This document shows, piece after piece, positions 50,592 to 60,276 of a stretch of DNA of 64,000 nt. The position numbers and the translations under genes were made by a program. The notes under the pieces were generated by a model, which did no database searches, was not told the origin of the DNA, and saw only the letters and a list, made by a program, of their open reading frames with translations. The stretch is from Butyricicoccus pullicaecorum DSM 23266 (lineage in GTDB: Bacteria > Bacillota > Clostridia > Oscillospirales > Butyricicoccaceae), in assembly GCF_900167005.1 (NCBI RefSeq), contig NZ_FUXW01000002.1, forward strand, positions 186,001-250,000. The letters run 5' to 3'. The first letter of the stretch is position 1, and each line of letters begins with the position of its first letter.

Positions 50592-51776
50592 ATGAAATTA
50601 GAGTTTTGTTGTCCGACGCTGTTCGGATTGGAAGGAATCGTTGCCGATGAGCTGCGTTTCGGCGGTAAGTTGACCGATGTACGCGCGGAAAACGGCCGCG
50701 TCCTGTTTTCCGGCGATGAAGATACACTGATCTGGGCAAATATGAATCTGCGCTGCGCCGAGCGCGTGCTGATTCGTCTGGCAGCGTTCCGGGCGGATAC
50801 GTTTGACCAGTTGTTTGAAGGCGTTAAGGCGATTCCATGGGAGGATTTTCTGCCGGTAGATGCGGCATTTCCGGTTAAGGGACATGCACTGGATTCCAAG
50901 CTGCACAGTGTTCCCGACTGTCAGAAGATCATCAAGAAAGCGATTGTCACCCGACTGGGTGGACATTATGGTGTGAGCTGGTTTGAGGAAAAGGGTGTCC
51001 GCTGTCAGGTTCAGTTTTCGATCATGCACGACATGGCAGAAATCTATCTGGATACCTCGGGATCGGGACTGCACAAGCGTGGCTATCGTGCCAATGCCAA
51101 CGCGGCACCGCTGCGTGAGACACTGGCAGCAGCGATGGTCAAGCTGGCACGCTGGCGCGGCCGCGATGCGCTGATCGACCCGTTCTGCGGTTCGGGCACG
51201 ATTGCCATTGAGGCAGCCATGATTGCGCTCAACCGTGCACCCGGACTCATGCGCACTTACGATGCGGAGAAGTGGTCGTGGGTTGGAGATGCGCGCTGGA
51301 AGGCAGCGCGCGAACAGGCGATTGCAGCAGTGCGTACCGATCTAACGCTGGATATGTGCGGCAGTGATATTGACCCGGCGTGCGTGGTGCTGGCGCAGGA
51401 GAATGCCAAGAAGGCAGGCGTCGGACATTTCATCCGCTTTGAGCAGGCAGACGCAGCCAAGCGAGTGTATCCGCAGTCCGGTGTCCTGTTTGCCAATCCG
51501 CCGTATGGCGAGCGCCTGATGGACCGCGAGAGTGCGCAGGCGATTTACCGTGCAGTTGGTCGTGCGGTCGGAAAGAGTGAACTGCGTCAGTATTACCTGA
51601 CATCCGACCCGGAATTTGAGCGTTTTTATGGATATCAGGCGGACAAGCGCCGCAAGCTGTATAATGGTATGATTAAATGTGATCTGTATATGTATTTCCG
51701 TCCACAGGAGGCGCGCCGACCGTTTGGCAGGAGAGACAGCAAAGTGCCAAACTCCGGAAAGCGGGAACGTCGATAA
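50592..51776 (+). CDS. 23S rRNA (guanine-N2) methyltransferase, RlmL/YpsC-like
   Basis: This 394-aa protein has an N-terminal ferredoxin-like/THUMP region (FCCPTLFGLEGIVADELR) and a class I methyltransferase with DPFCGSGTIAIEAA (SAM-binding) and FANPPYGERL (catalytic NPPY). This is the layout of the YpsC/RlmL N-terminal module that modifies a guanine in 23S rRNA. Length fits the single-domain Firmicutes form. The C-terminal 25 residues are very basic. GAGGTGG precedes ATG 50592. Exact target base is not shown by sequence. Confidence 0.88.
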   Translation: MKLEFCCPTLFGLEGIVADELRFGGKLTDVRAENGRVLFSGDEDTLIWANMNLRCAERVLIRLAAFRADTFDQLFEGVKAIPWEDFLPVDAAFPVKGHALDSKLHSVPDCQKIIKKAIVTRLGGHYGVSWFEEKGVRCQVQFSIMHDMAEIYLDTSGSGLHKRGYRANANAAPLRETLAAAMVKLARWRGRDALIDPFCGSGTIAIEAAMIALNRAPGLMRTYDAEKWSWVGDARWKAAREQAIAAVRTDLTLDMCGSDIDPACVVLAQENAKKAGVGHFIRFEQADAAKRVYPQSGVLFANPPYGERLMDRESAQAIYRAVGRAVGKSELRQYYLTSDPEFERFYGYQADKRRKLYNGMIKCDLYMYFRPQEARRPFGRRDSKVPNSGKRERR

Positions 51777-51826
51777 GCATTCATAAATTTTTCACAAATT
51801 TTTTGTTAGATTCTTCAAAAAACCAC

Positions 51827-51892
51827 TTGCGTTTCCAGTATACTTGATGTATCATAATAACCGGATTAGCACTCTGATGTTTTGAGTGCTAA
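51827..51892 (+). promoter_or_regulatory. groESL promoter and CIRCE operator
   Basis: TTGCGT (51827) and TATCAT (51850) are spaced by 17. TTAGCACTC (51866-51874) and GAGTGCTAA (51884-51892) with nine bases between are a perfect CIRCE element, the binding site of the HrcA repressor, placed in the 5' untranslated leader. Heat inactivates HrcA and induces the operon. Confidence 0.95.
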
Positions 51893-51926
51893 GTGATTTT
51901 GTATTCTAATCTTTTAGGAGGAATAG

Positions 51927-52214
<288 letters not shown>

Positions 52215-52260
52215 GCGTATTCCATTTGATTATTTGTTTGATATTGTAAGGAGTAATTGA

Positions 52261-53889
<1,629 letters not shown>

Positions 53890-53922
53890 TTCTGAGACAA
53901 TTTGGTACAAAAGAATGTTTTC

Positions 53923-53955
53923 AGGCGGCTGTTCGTATGAACAGCCGCCTTTTTT
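53923..53955 (+). terminator. Terminator after groEL
   Basis: AGGCGGCTGTTC pairs perfectly with GAACAGCCGCCT (12 bp, loop GTAT), followed by six T. Confidence 0.95.
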
Positions 53956-53986
53956 GGTGACAATCTGGTATCAATATCAGAAAGCA

Positions 53987-54015
53987 TAGACATTTTAACA
54001 CCGGTGCAGTATAAT
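53987..54015 (+). promoter_or_regulatory. Promoter of the nfeD-SPFH operon
   Basis: TAGACA (53987-53992) and TATAAT (54010-54015) are separated by 17 bases, 66 bases before the nfeD start. Confidence 0.72.
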
Positions 54016-54080
54016 AGCGATAAACAGCCGGGTAAGATACTTGTGAAAGGATCGACCCAGTTCAAAGGAGGGATACTCGA

Positions 54081-54536
54081 ATGTTTTGGCTGTCAGACAA
54101 CGCGTGCTGGATTCTTGTCATCGTCGCGGCGTTGATTGTGGAAGCGATTACACTCAGCCTGAATGCAGTTTGGTTTGCATTGGGCGGAGTCGGAAGCCTG
54201 ATCGCAGCTTCATTAGGCGCTTCTGTGCCAGTGCAGTGGGTGGTATTTATCATCGTGTCTGCAATTTTTATGCTTTTGATTCGTCCGTTTGCGCGGCGTG
54301 TGCTCAAACCGAAGGGAGCAGCCACCAATGCCGATCGTATTCTGGGCGAGCAGGCAATTGTGACACAGGCGATTGACAACACACAAGCACAGGGTGAAAT
54401 CAAGATTATGGGACAGTATTGGACGGCACGCTCGGCGGACGGCGCACCCATCGCACAGGGGAGCGTTGTACGCGTGCGAGAGATTGTCGGCGTGAAAGCA
54501 ATCGTCGAGTCTGTCCCGACGACCGATAAGGTATGA
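54081..54536 (+). CDS. NfeD-like membrane protein
   Basis: This 151-aa protein has two to three N-terminal transmembrane segments (about 10-30, 32-50 and 55-72) and a C-terminal OB-fold (GEQAIVTQAIDNTQAQGEI onward). This is the short NfeD form that partners SPFH/stomatin proteins. The pair is thought to organise membrane microdomains and quality control. The SPFH gene follows after 19 bases. GGAGGG precedes ATG 54081. Confidence 0.9.
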   Translation: MFWLSDNACWILVIVAALIVEAITLSLNAVWFALGGVGSLIAASLGASVPVQWVVFIIVSAIFMLLIRPFARRVLKPKGAATNADRILGEQAIVTQAIDNTQAQGEIKIMGQYWTARSADGAPIAQGSVVRVREIVGVKAIVESVPTTDKV

Positions 54537-54555
54537 AGAAGTAAGGAGGTCAAGT

Positions 54556-55488
54556 ATGGCTACTATCGCGACTATCGCTGGTTGGATTATTCTGGCACTG
54601 ATCGTTCTGATCATCATTGCAAAGAACATCGTCATCGTGCCGCAGGCACATGCGTATATTATTGAACGTCTGGGCACCTATCAGGGCACCTGGAACACCG
54701 GTTTGCATGTAAAAATTCCGCTGTTTGAGCGCATTGTCCGCAAGGTAACGCTGAAGGAGCAGGTTGTTGACTTTGAGCCGCAGCCGGTTATCACCAAGGA
54801 TAATGTTACCATGCAGATTGATACCGTTGTATATTTTCAGATTACCGATCCGAAGCTCTATACTTACGGCATTGAAAATCCCATGGCAGCGATTGAGAAC
54901 CTGACCGCAACGACGCTGCGTAACATTATCGGTGATCTGGAACTTGACCAGACGCTGACCAGCCGTGACATCATCAACACCAAGATGCGTGCGATTCTGG
55001 ACGAAGCAACCGACCCCTGGGGTATCAAGGTGGGACGTGTCGAGCTGAAGAACATCATTCCGCCGACTGCGATTCGTGAGTCGATGGAAAAGCAGATGAA
55101 GGCAGAGCGTGATCGTCGAGAGGCAATCCTGACCGCAGAAGGTGAGAAGCAGTCCAAGATTCTGGTTGCAGAAGGTGAGAAGGAGTCCATGGTTCTGCGC
55201 GCAGAAGCAACGCGACTGGCAAAGATCAAGGAAGCGGAAGGCGAGGCAGAAGCACTGCTCACCGTACAGAAGGCGCTGGCAGATTCCATCCAGATGCTGA
55301 ATGATGCTGCACCGACCGACCCGATCATTCGTCTGAAAGCACTTGAGGCATTTTCCAAGGCAGCAGACGGTAAGGCAACCAAGATCATCATTCCGTCTGA
55401 GATTCAGGGCCTTGCAGGACTGGCAGCCGGACTTAAGGAAGTCATTACGAGCGACCAGATTCAGGAAGATAAGAAAATCAACCGATAA
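54556..55488 (+). CDS. SPFH/stomatin-like band 7 protein
   Basis: This 310-aa protein has an N-terminal membrane anchor (about 4-26), then the stomatin pattern RLGTYQGTWNTGLHVKIPLFE, the SPFH domain (VDFEPQPVITKDNVTMQID; DLELDQTLTSRDIIN), and a C-terminal coiled coil (about 180-235). This is the paraslipin/QmcA layout. It assembles into membrane rings and works with the NfeD-like partner encoded upstream. AAGGAGG precedes ATG 54556. A terminator follows at once. Confidence 0.95.
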   Translation: MATIATIAGWIILALIVLIIIAKNIVIVPQAHAYIIERLGTYQGTWNTGLHVKIPLFERIVRKVTLKEQVVDFEPQPVITKDNVTMQIDTVVYFQITDPKLYTYGIENPMAAIENLTATTLRNIIGDLELDQTLTSRDIINTKMRAILDEATDPWGIKVGRVELKNIIPPTAIRESMEKQMKAERDRREAILTAEGEKQSKILVAEGEKESMVLRAEATRLAKIKEAEGEAEALLTVQKALADSIQMLNDAAPTDPIIRLKALEAFSKAADGKATKIIIPSEIQGLAGLAAGLKEVITSDQIQEDKKINR

Positions 55489-55494
55489 ACATAA

Positions 55495-55524
55495 AAGTGC
55501 AGCTGAAATCAGCTGCACTTTTTA
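55495..55524 (+). terminator. Terminator after the SPFH gene
   Basis: AAGTGCAGCTG pairs with CAGCTGCACTT (loop AAAT), followed by TTT. Confidence 0.88.
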
Positions 55525-55659
55525 TATTCCAGCAGTTTTCCTCCCTTATATGAATGATACAAAATGTGGGATATCTAAAGTATGAATTCTCTGAAAATGT
55601 CATTAAAAGGACGAAAAACGTCAAAAAGAGCGGAATAGAGGGCAAAATAGAAAATATGT

Positions 55660-55689
55660 TTGAAAAACAGGGCGGGAATCGTGTATAAT
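55660..55689 (+). promoter_or_regulatory. Promoter of the ArsR-family gene
   Basis: TTGAAA (55660-55665) and TATAAT (55684-55689) are separated by 18 bases, 50 bases before the start codon. Confidence 0.7.
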
Positions 55690-55739
55690 AGATGTACCGG
55701 CTCGGAGAGAGACCGGGTAGAACGGTATGAGGTGAAACT

Positions 55740-56117
55740 ATGGTGAACGAACCTCTGATGTGCTGCGAAGAAAACTGCGTACACTGTGAAGCGGTCAAGC
55801 AGGTTGGCTGCCGGATGCCGGACGAGCAGACTGCACGGCTGACTTCGGATTTTTTCAAGGCATTTGCGGATAAAACACGGGTGCGGATTCTGTCCGCGCT
55901 GGCGATTCACGAACTGTGTGTATGTGACATTGCTGATCTTTTGGGCATGACCCAGTCGGCCATTTCACATCAGCTCAGCTTTCTCAAACAGGCGCGTTTG
56001 GTTGTCGGACGCAAAGAGGGAAAAACGGTGTATTATACCCTGTGCGATGGTCATATTCGCACCATTTTACGGCAGGGCATCGAACATGTACAGGAAGAAA
56101 CGACGGGAGACGTGTAA
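55740..56117 (+). CDS. ArsR/SmtB-family metal sensor, CadC-like
   Basis: This 125-aa winged-helix repressor has ELCVCDIADLLG (Cys60 and Cys62 of the alpha-3 metal site) and SAISHQLSFLKQARLV as recognition helix. The N-terminus carries Cys8, Cys9, Cys13, Cys16 and Cys24. An N-terminal Cys cluster combined with CVC is the alpha3N site of CadC, which senses Cd(II), Pb(II) or Zn(II). No efflux gene follows; the gene ends in its own terminator, so it either autoregulates or acts on a distant locus. Confidence 0.88.
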   Translation: MVNEPLMCCEENCVHCEAVKQVGCRMPDEQTARLTSDFFKAFADKTRVRILSALAIHELCVCDIADLLGMTQSAISHQLSFLKQARLVVGRKEGKTVYYTLCDGHIRTILRQGIEHVQEETTGDV

Positions 56118-56130
56118 AGCGTCTCCCTTT
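56105..56130 (+). terminator. Terminator after the ArsR-family gene
   Basis: GGGAGACG pairs with CGTCTCCC across seven bases, followed by TTT. The stem begins inside the last codons of the gene. Confidence 0.7.
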
Positions 56131-56296
56131 GTCATGTAGATGGTCTGCGATTCGTTGAAAAAAGAAATTTTGATACGCACGAAATTTAGCTTAAAAGCAC
56201 AATCTTTTCCGCGGAAAAAGCATTTTCTAGATTTTGAATTGCGCTTTTTCGGGATTCGTAATATAATAAACTCTGTATATGAAATGGAGGATTGTC

Positions 56297-58135
56297 ATGC
56301 TGCATACTGCTCTGGAACAGATTTTGCCCCGTGTACAAAAGCCTGCCCGCTATGTCGGCGGTGAATGGGGATCTGTGACCAAAGATAAAAACAATGTTGA
56401 TTTACGCTTTGCGTTCTGTTTCCCCGACGTTTATGAAGTCGGTATGTCCCATCTGGGTTCGCGCATTCTGTACGGACTGCTCAACGATCAGAAGAATATC
56501 TGGTGTGAGCGTGTCTTTGCACCCTGGATTGACATGGAAGACGAGATGCGCCGTGCAGGAATTCCGCTGTACGGCCTGGAGAGCGGCGATCCGCTGTCTG
56601 ATTTTGATATCATCGGCTTTACGCTGCAATACGAGCTGTCGTTTACCAATATTCTGAACATGCTAGATCTGGGCGGCGTGCCGATTTTGGCTAAGGATCG
56701 TCCGGGCCTTAAAAATCTGGTTGTCGCCGGCGGCCCGTGTGCTTACAACCCCGAACCGCTCTGCGATTTTATCGATCTGTTTATGATCGGTGATGGCGAG
56801 GAGATCATGCTCGATCTGACCAATCTGTATCAGAGTGCGGTACAGCGTGGTCTGTCCAAGCACGAATTCCTGGTCGAAGCGGCCAAGATTCCCGGTATGT
56901 ACGTTCCGGCGCTCTATGAGGTTAGCTATAAGGAAGACGGTACGATTGAGGCAATTACGCCCAAGGACGGTGCACCGGCATTCGTACAGAAGCGCATTGT
57001 ACGTGATCTGGATACCATGTACTATCCGGACTACTTTGTCGTTCCCTCGACCGATATCGTGTTTGACCGTGCGATGATCGAGCTGTTCCGCGGTTGTCCG
57101 CGTGGCTGCCGTTTCTGTCAGGCAGGTCATACCTACCGCCCGCTGCGCCGCAAGTCCAAGGAAACCCTGATGAAGCAGGCCGAGGCTATCCTGAAAAATT
57201 CGGGTTACGAGGAGATTTCGCTGTCCTCACTGTCCACGAGTGATTACGGTGAGCTGAGTGAGCTGACCGAGTGCATGCTCGACTACTGTGAGCCGCGTCA
57301 TATCAGCCTGTCGCTGCCGTCGCTGCGCGCGGACAGCTTCAGCTCGGAGCTCATGCAGCGCGTCCAGAAGGTGCGCAAGAGCGGTCTGACTTTTGCGTGT
57401 GAGGCAGGTACCCAGCGTCTGCGCGATGTCATCAACAAGAACATCACCGAAGATGACGTTCTGCATGCCTGCGAGATTGCATTCAAGGGTGGCTGGAATA
57501 ATGTCAAGCTGTACTTTATGATTGGTCTGCCGACCGAGACCTCGGAAGACCTCGACGGTATCTCTGAGATTTGCAAGAAGGTTGCTTATTGCTGGCGCAT
57601 GAACACTGACAACCGTCAGCGCGGCGTCAAGATTACTGCTTCGGCTTCGTGCTTCGTGCCCAAGCCGCAGACCCCGTTCCAGTGGGATGCACAGAACTCG
57701 CTCGAGGAGTTCCGCGGCAAGCAGGATTATATGAAGAAGATCATGCGCACTAAGAACGTGACCTATAACTGGCATGATGCTGAGACTTCGGTTATGGAGG
57801 GTGTCATTGCACGCGGTGACCGCCGTCAGGGTGCTGCGATCTATACCGCGTGGAAGAACGGCTGTAAGTTTGACGGCTGGGATCAGTGCTTCTCGTATGA
57901 AAAGTGGATGGACGCATTTGCATCCTGCGGACTGGACCCCAAGTTCTACGCATACCGTCAGCGCCCGCTCGACGAGCTGTTCCCGTGGGATCATATCGGC
58001 TGCGGTACGCTCAAGGATCACTTGAAGCGTGAATGGGAGCGTTCGCGTCAGGCGATTGTCACCCCGGACTGCATGCAGCAGTGTGCTGCCTGCGGCTCCA
58101 ATCGACTGCTCGAGGGAGGTAAGTGCTGTGTTTAA
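56297..58135 (+). CDS. B12-binding/radical SAM protein (TIGR03960-like)
   Basis: This 612-aa protein has an N-terminal cobalamin-binding-like domain (DVYEVGMSHLGSRILY; VVAGGPCAYNPEP) and a radical SAM domain with Cys267, Cys271 and Cys274 in RGCPRGCRFCQAGHTYR. The C-terminus ends in a Cys pair (CAACGSN). It is the partner of the DUF2344 protein encoded next; in some bacteria the two are fused. The reaction is not established. I prefer ATG 56297 (GGAGG six bases upstream). A -10 box TATAAT lies at 56262, with a weak -35 box. Confidence 0.87.
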   Translation: MLHTALEQILPRVQKPARYVGGEWGSVTKDKNNVDLRFAFCFPDVYEVGMSHLGSRILYGLLNDQKNIWCERVFAPWIDMEDEMRRAGIPLYGLESGDPLSDFDIIGFTLQYELSFTNILNMLDLGGVPILAKDRPGLKNLVVAGGPCAYNPEPLCDFIDLFMIGDGEEIMLDLTNLYQSAVQRGLSKHEFLVEAAKIPGMYVPALYEVSYKEDGTIEAITPKDGAPAFVQKRIVRDLDTMYYPDYFVVPSTDIVFDRAMIELFRGCPRGCRFCQAGHTYRPLRRKSKETLMKQAEAILKNSGYEEISLSSLSTSDYGELSELTECMLDYCEPRHISLSLPSLRADSFSSELMQRVQKVRKSGLTFACEAGTQRLRDVINKNITEDDVLHACEIAFKGGWNNVKLYFMIGLPTETSEDLDGISEICKKVAYCWRMNTDNRQRGVKITASASCFVPKPQTPFQWDAQNSLEEFRGKQDYMKKIMRTKNVTYNWHDAETSVMEGVIARGDRRQGAAIYTAWKNGCKFDGWDQCFSYEKWMDAFASCGLDPKFYAYRQRPLDELFPWDHIGCGTLKDHLKREWERSRQAIVTPDCMQQCAACGSNRLLEGGKCCV

Positions 58136-58796
58136 GGCTAGAATGCGATTTGCCAAGGAAGGCCGTGCGAAATATATTTCTCACCTCGATCTGATGCATA
58201 CCATGCAGCGTGCAATGGCACGCTGCCAGATGCCGCTCTGGTTTACCGAGGGTTTTAACCAGCACGCTTACGTGTCGGTTGCCCTTCCGCTCTCGACCGG
58301 TTACTCGGGCGAGTATGAGTTTTTGGACTTTAACCTGTTGTCCGAGAATGTACCGATCAATGCCGTGGAAGCACTCAATGCCGTGTTCCCGGAAGGCCTG
58401 CGTGCCATTGAGATTTATCCGCTCGCAGACGGCGGTATGCCGCTGCGCGATATCGCATGGTCGAAGTATCGAATTACCTGGTCATTTGCAGACGGTGTGC
58501 CCGCGGACTTTGCAGAGAATGTCAATAAGCTGTTTGCACAGCCGACTGTGGAGATCGTCAAGCGTTCCAAGCGCGGCGAAAAGACCGTCAACATGCGCGA
58601 GCTGATGAATGGTTTTGCACTCACCGAGCAGGACGGTCAGGTGATCGCTGAGGTCGTGACCGCTGCGGGTAACAACAATATGAGCCCGGAGTATCTGACG
58701 CGTGCGATTGCGCAGTATTTGCCGCAGTATGAGATTTCGAGTGCGGCCTATCACCGCCTGTGCGTCTATAACGATAAGATGCAGGCATTCCGATAA
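58128..58796 (+). CDS. DUF2344 protein, partner of the radical SAM enzyme (TIGR03936-like)
   Basis: This 222-aa protein starts at GTG 58128 with GGGAGG upstream, overlapping the radical SAM stop. It begins MFKARMRFAKEGRAKYISHLDLMHTMQRAMARC, with SHLDL and the later YVSVALPLSTGYSGEYEF typical of DUF2344. The pair is conserved widely in Clostridia, often near RNA modification and ribosomal genes, which hints at a tRNA or ribosome role. That role is inference; no catalytic motif is visible here. Confidence 0.87.
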   Translation: MFKARMRFAKEGRAKYISHLDLMHTMQRAMARCQMPLWFTEGFNQHAYVSVALPLSTGYSGEYEFLDFNLLSENVPINAVEALNAVFPEGLRAIEIYPLADGGMPLRDIAWSKYRITWSFADGVPADFAENVNKLFAQPTVEIVKRSKRGEKTVNMRELMNGFALTEQDGQVIAEVVTAAGNNNMSPEYLTRAIAQYLPQYEISSAAYHRLCVYNDKMQAFR

Positions 58797-58825
58797 TTGA
58801 ATTCGTTCGGCAGAAAGGAAATTAC

Positions 58826-60253
58826 ATGCCAAATAACAAGACAGTTGTCTCGCAAGAACAGATTGCACATCAGTATGAATATATGCAGTTCATCGCCCGT
58901 ATGAACGAGGACAAGGCACAGGTGCGTGGACAGCGCCCGAAAGCCTTCACCCAGACTTTTGGCTGCCAGCAGAACGAGGCAGATACCCAGCGGATCGCCG
59001 GCATGCTGGACGAAATGGGCTATGAAAAGACCGACCGTACCGAAGATGCCGATGTCATTGTCATCAACACCTGTGCGGTGCGTGAGCATGCAGAGAGCCG
59101 TGCGCTGGGCAATGTCGGCGCACTGTCTCATCTGAAGAAGGCACGTCCTGAGGTTACCATCTGCCTGTGCGGCTGTATGGTCCAGCAGGAGCACATGCCG
59201 GACAAAATCAAGAAGAGTTATCCGCAGGTTGATCTGGTGTTCGGTACCCATGCGCTCTGGCGTTTTCCCGAGCTGCTGTATCGCCGCTTGACCGGAGATA
59301 AGCGCGTCTTTGATACCAGTGGAGACGCGGCAGGCTATATCGCCGAGGGCTTGCCGGTACTGCGTGACGGCGGTACCAAGGCATGGCTGTCCATCATGTA
59401 CGGCTGCAACAATTTCTGCACCTATTGTATCGTACCCTATGTCCGCGGCCGCGAGCGCAGTCGTGCACCGGAGGAGATCGTACACGAGTTAGAGCAGCTG
59501 GTCGCAGACGGCTATAAAGATATCACTCTGCTCGGTCAGAATGTAAACTCCTATGGTAAGGACTTGGACGAGCAGATTGATTTTTCCGATCTGCTCATGC
59601 GCCTGAACGAAGTACCGGGAGATTTCCTGCTGCGCTTTATGACCAGTCATCCCAAGGACGCTTCGCATAAGTTGTTTGATACCATGGCTGCCTGTGATAA
59701 GGTGGCAAAGCAGCTGCATCTGCCGTTCCAGTCGGGCAGTGATACCGTGCTCAAGCGCATGAACCGCGGCTATACGGCTGAGCATTATCGCGAACTGATC
59801 GCGTATGCACGCAGCAAGATGCCGGACATCACCCTGTCGAGTGATATCATCGTTGGATTCCCGGGAGAAACCGAGGAAGACTTTGAGAAGACGCGCACGC
59901 TGGTTGCAGAAGTTGGTTTTGACATGCTGTACACCTTCCTGTACTCCAAGCGCAGCGGTACGCCTGCGGCAGAAATGCCCGATGACACCACGCACGCAGT
60001 TAAGCAGGCACGCTTTGAGCGTCTGCTGAAGACACAGGACGAGACGGTGCAGGCAAGACAAAACGCCTATCAGGGCAAGCGCCTGCGCGTGTTGGTAGAT
60101 GGTACGAGCAAGGGAACCGAGTATCCGCTGACCGCACGCACCGAGGGAGGTCTGCTGGTCTGCTGCGCGGGTGATGACTTGAAGATCGGTGAGTTTGCCG
60201 ATGTTGTGATTGAAAAAACTTCCCTGCGCTGCCTGTTTGGCCGAAGCGTATGA
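58826..60253 (+). CDS. miaB: tRNA-2-methylthio-N6-dimethylallyladenosine synthase
   Basis: This 475-aa radical SAM methylthiotransferase modifies A37 of tRNAs reading codons that begin with U. The N-terminal UPF0004 domain has FGCQQNEAD, INTCAVREHAESR and CLCGCMVQQ. The radical SAM cluster is in YGCNNFCTYCIVPYVRGRERS, and a TRAM domain closes the protein. All six cluster cysteines are present. The N-terminal extension of about 45 residues is normal for clostridial MiaB. mutS and mutL follow, a common order in Clostridia. Confidence 0.97.
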   Translation: MPNNKTVVSQEQIAHQYEYMQFIARMNEDKAQVRGQRPKAFTQTFGCQQNEADTQRIAGMLDEMGYEKTDRTEDADVIVINTCAVREHAESRALGNVGALSHLKKARPEVTICLCGCMVQQEHMPDKIKKSYPQVDLVFGTHALWRFPELLYRRLTGDKRVFDTSGDAAGYIAEGLPVLRDGGTKAWLSIMYGCNNFCTYCIVPYVRGRERSRAPEEIVHELEQLVADGYKDITLLGQNVNSYGKDLDEQIDFSDLLMRLNEVPGDFLLRFMTSHPKDASHKLFDTMAACDKVAKQLHLPFQSGSDTVLKRMNRGYTAEHYRELIAYARSKMPDITLSSDIIVGFPGETEEDFEKTRTLVAEVGFDMLYTFLYSKRSGTPAAEMPDDTTHAVKQARFERLLKTQDETVQARQNAYQGKRLRVLVDGTSKGTEYPLTARTEGGLLVCCAGDDLKIGEFADVVIEKTSLRCLFGRSV

Positions 60254-60276
60254 GACCGAGAAAAGAAGGAAAAAAC

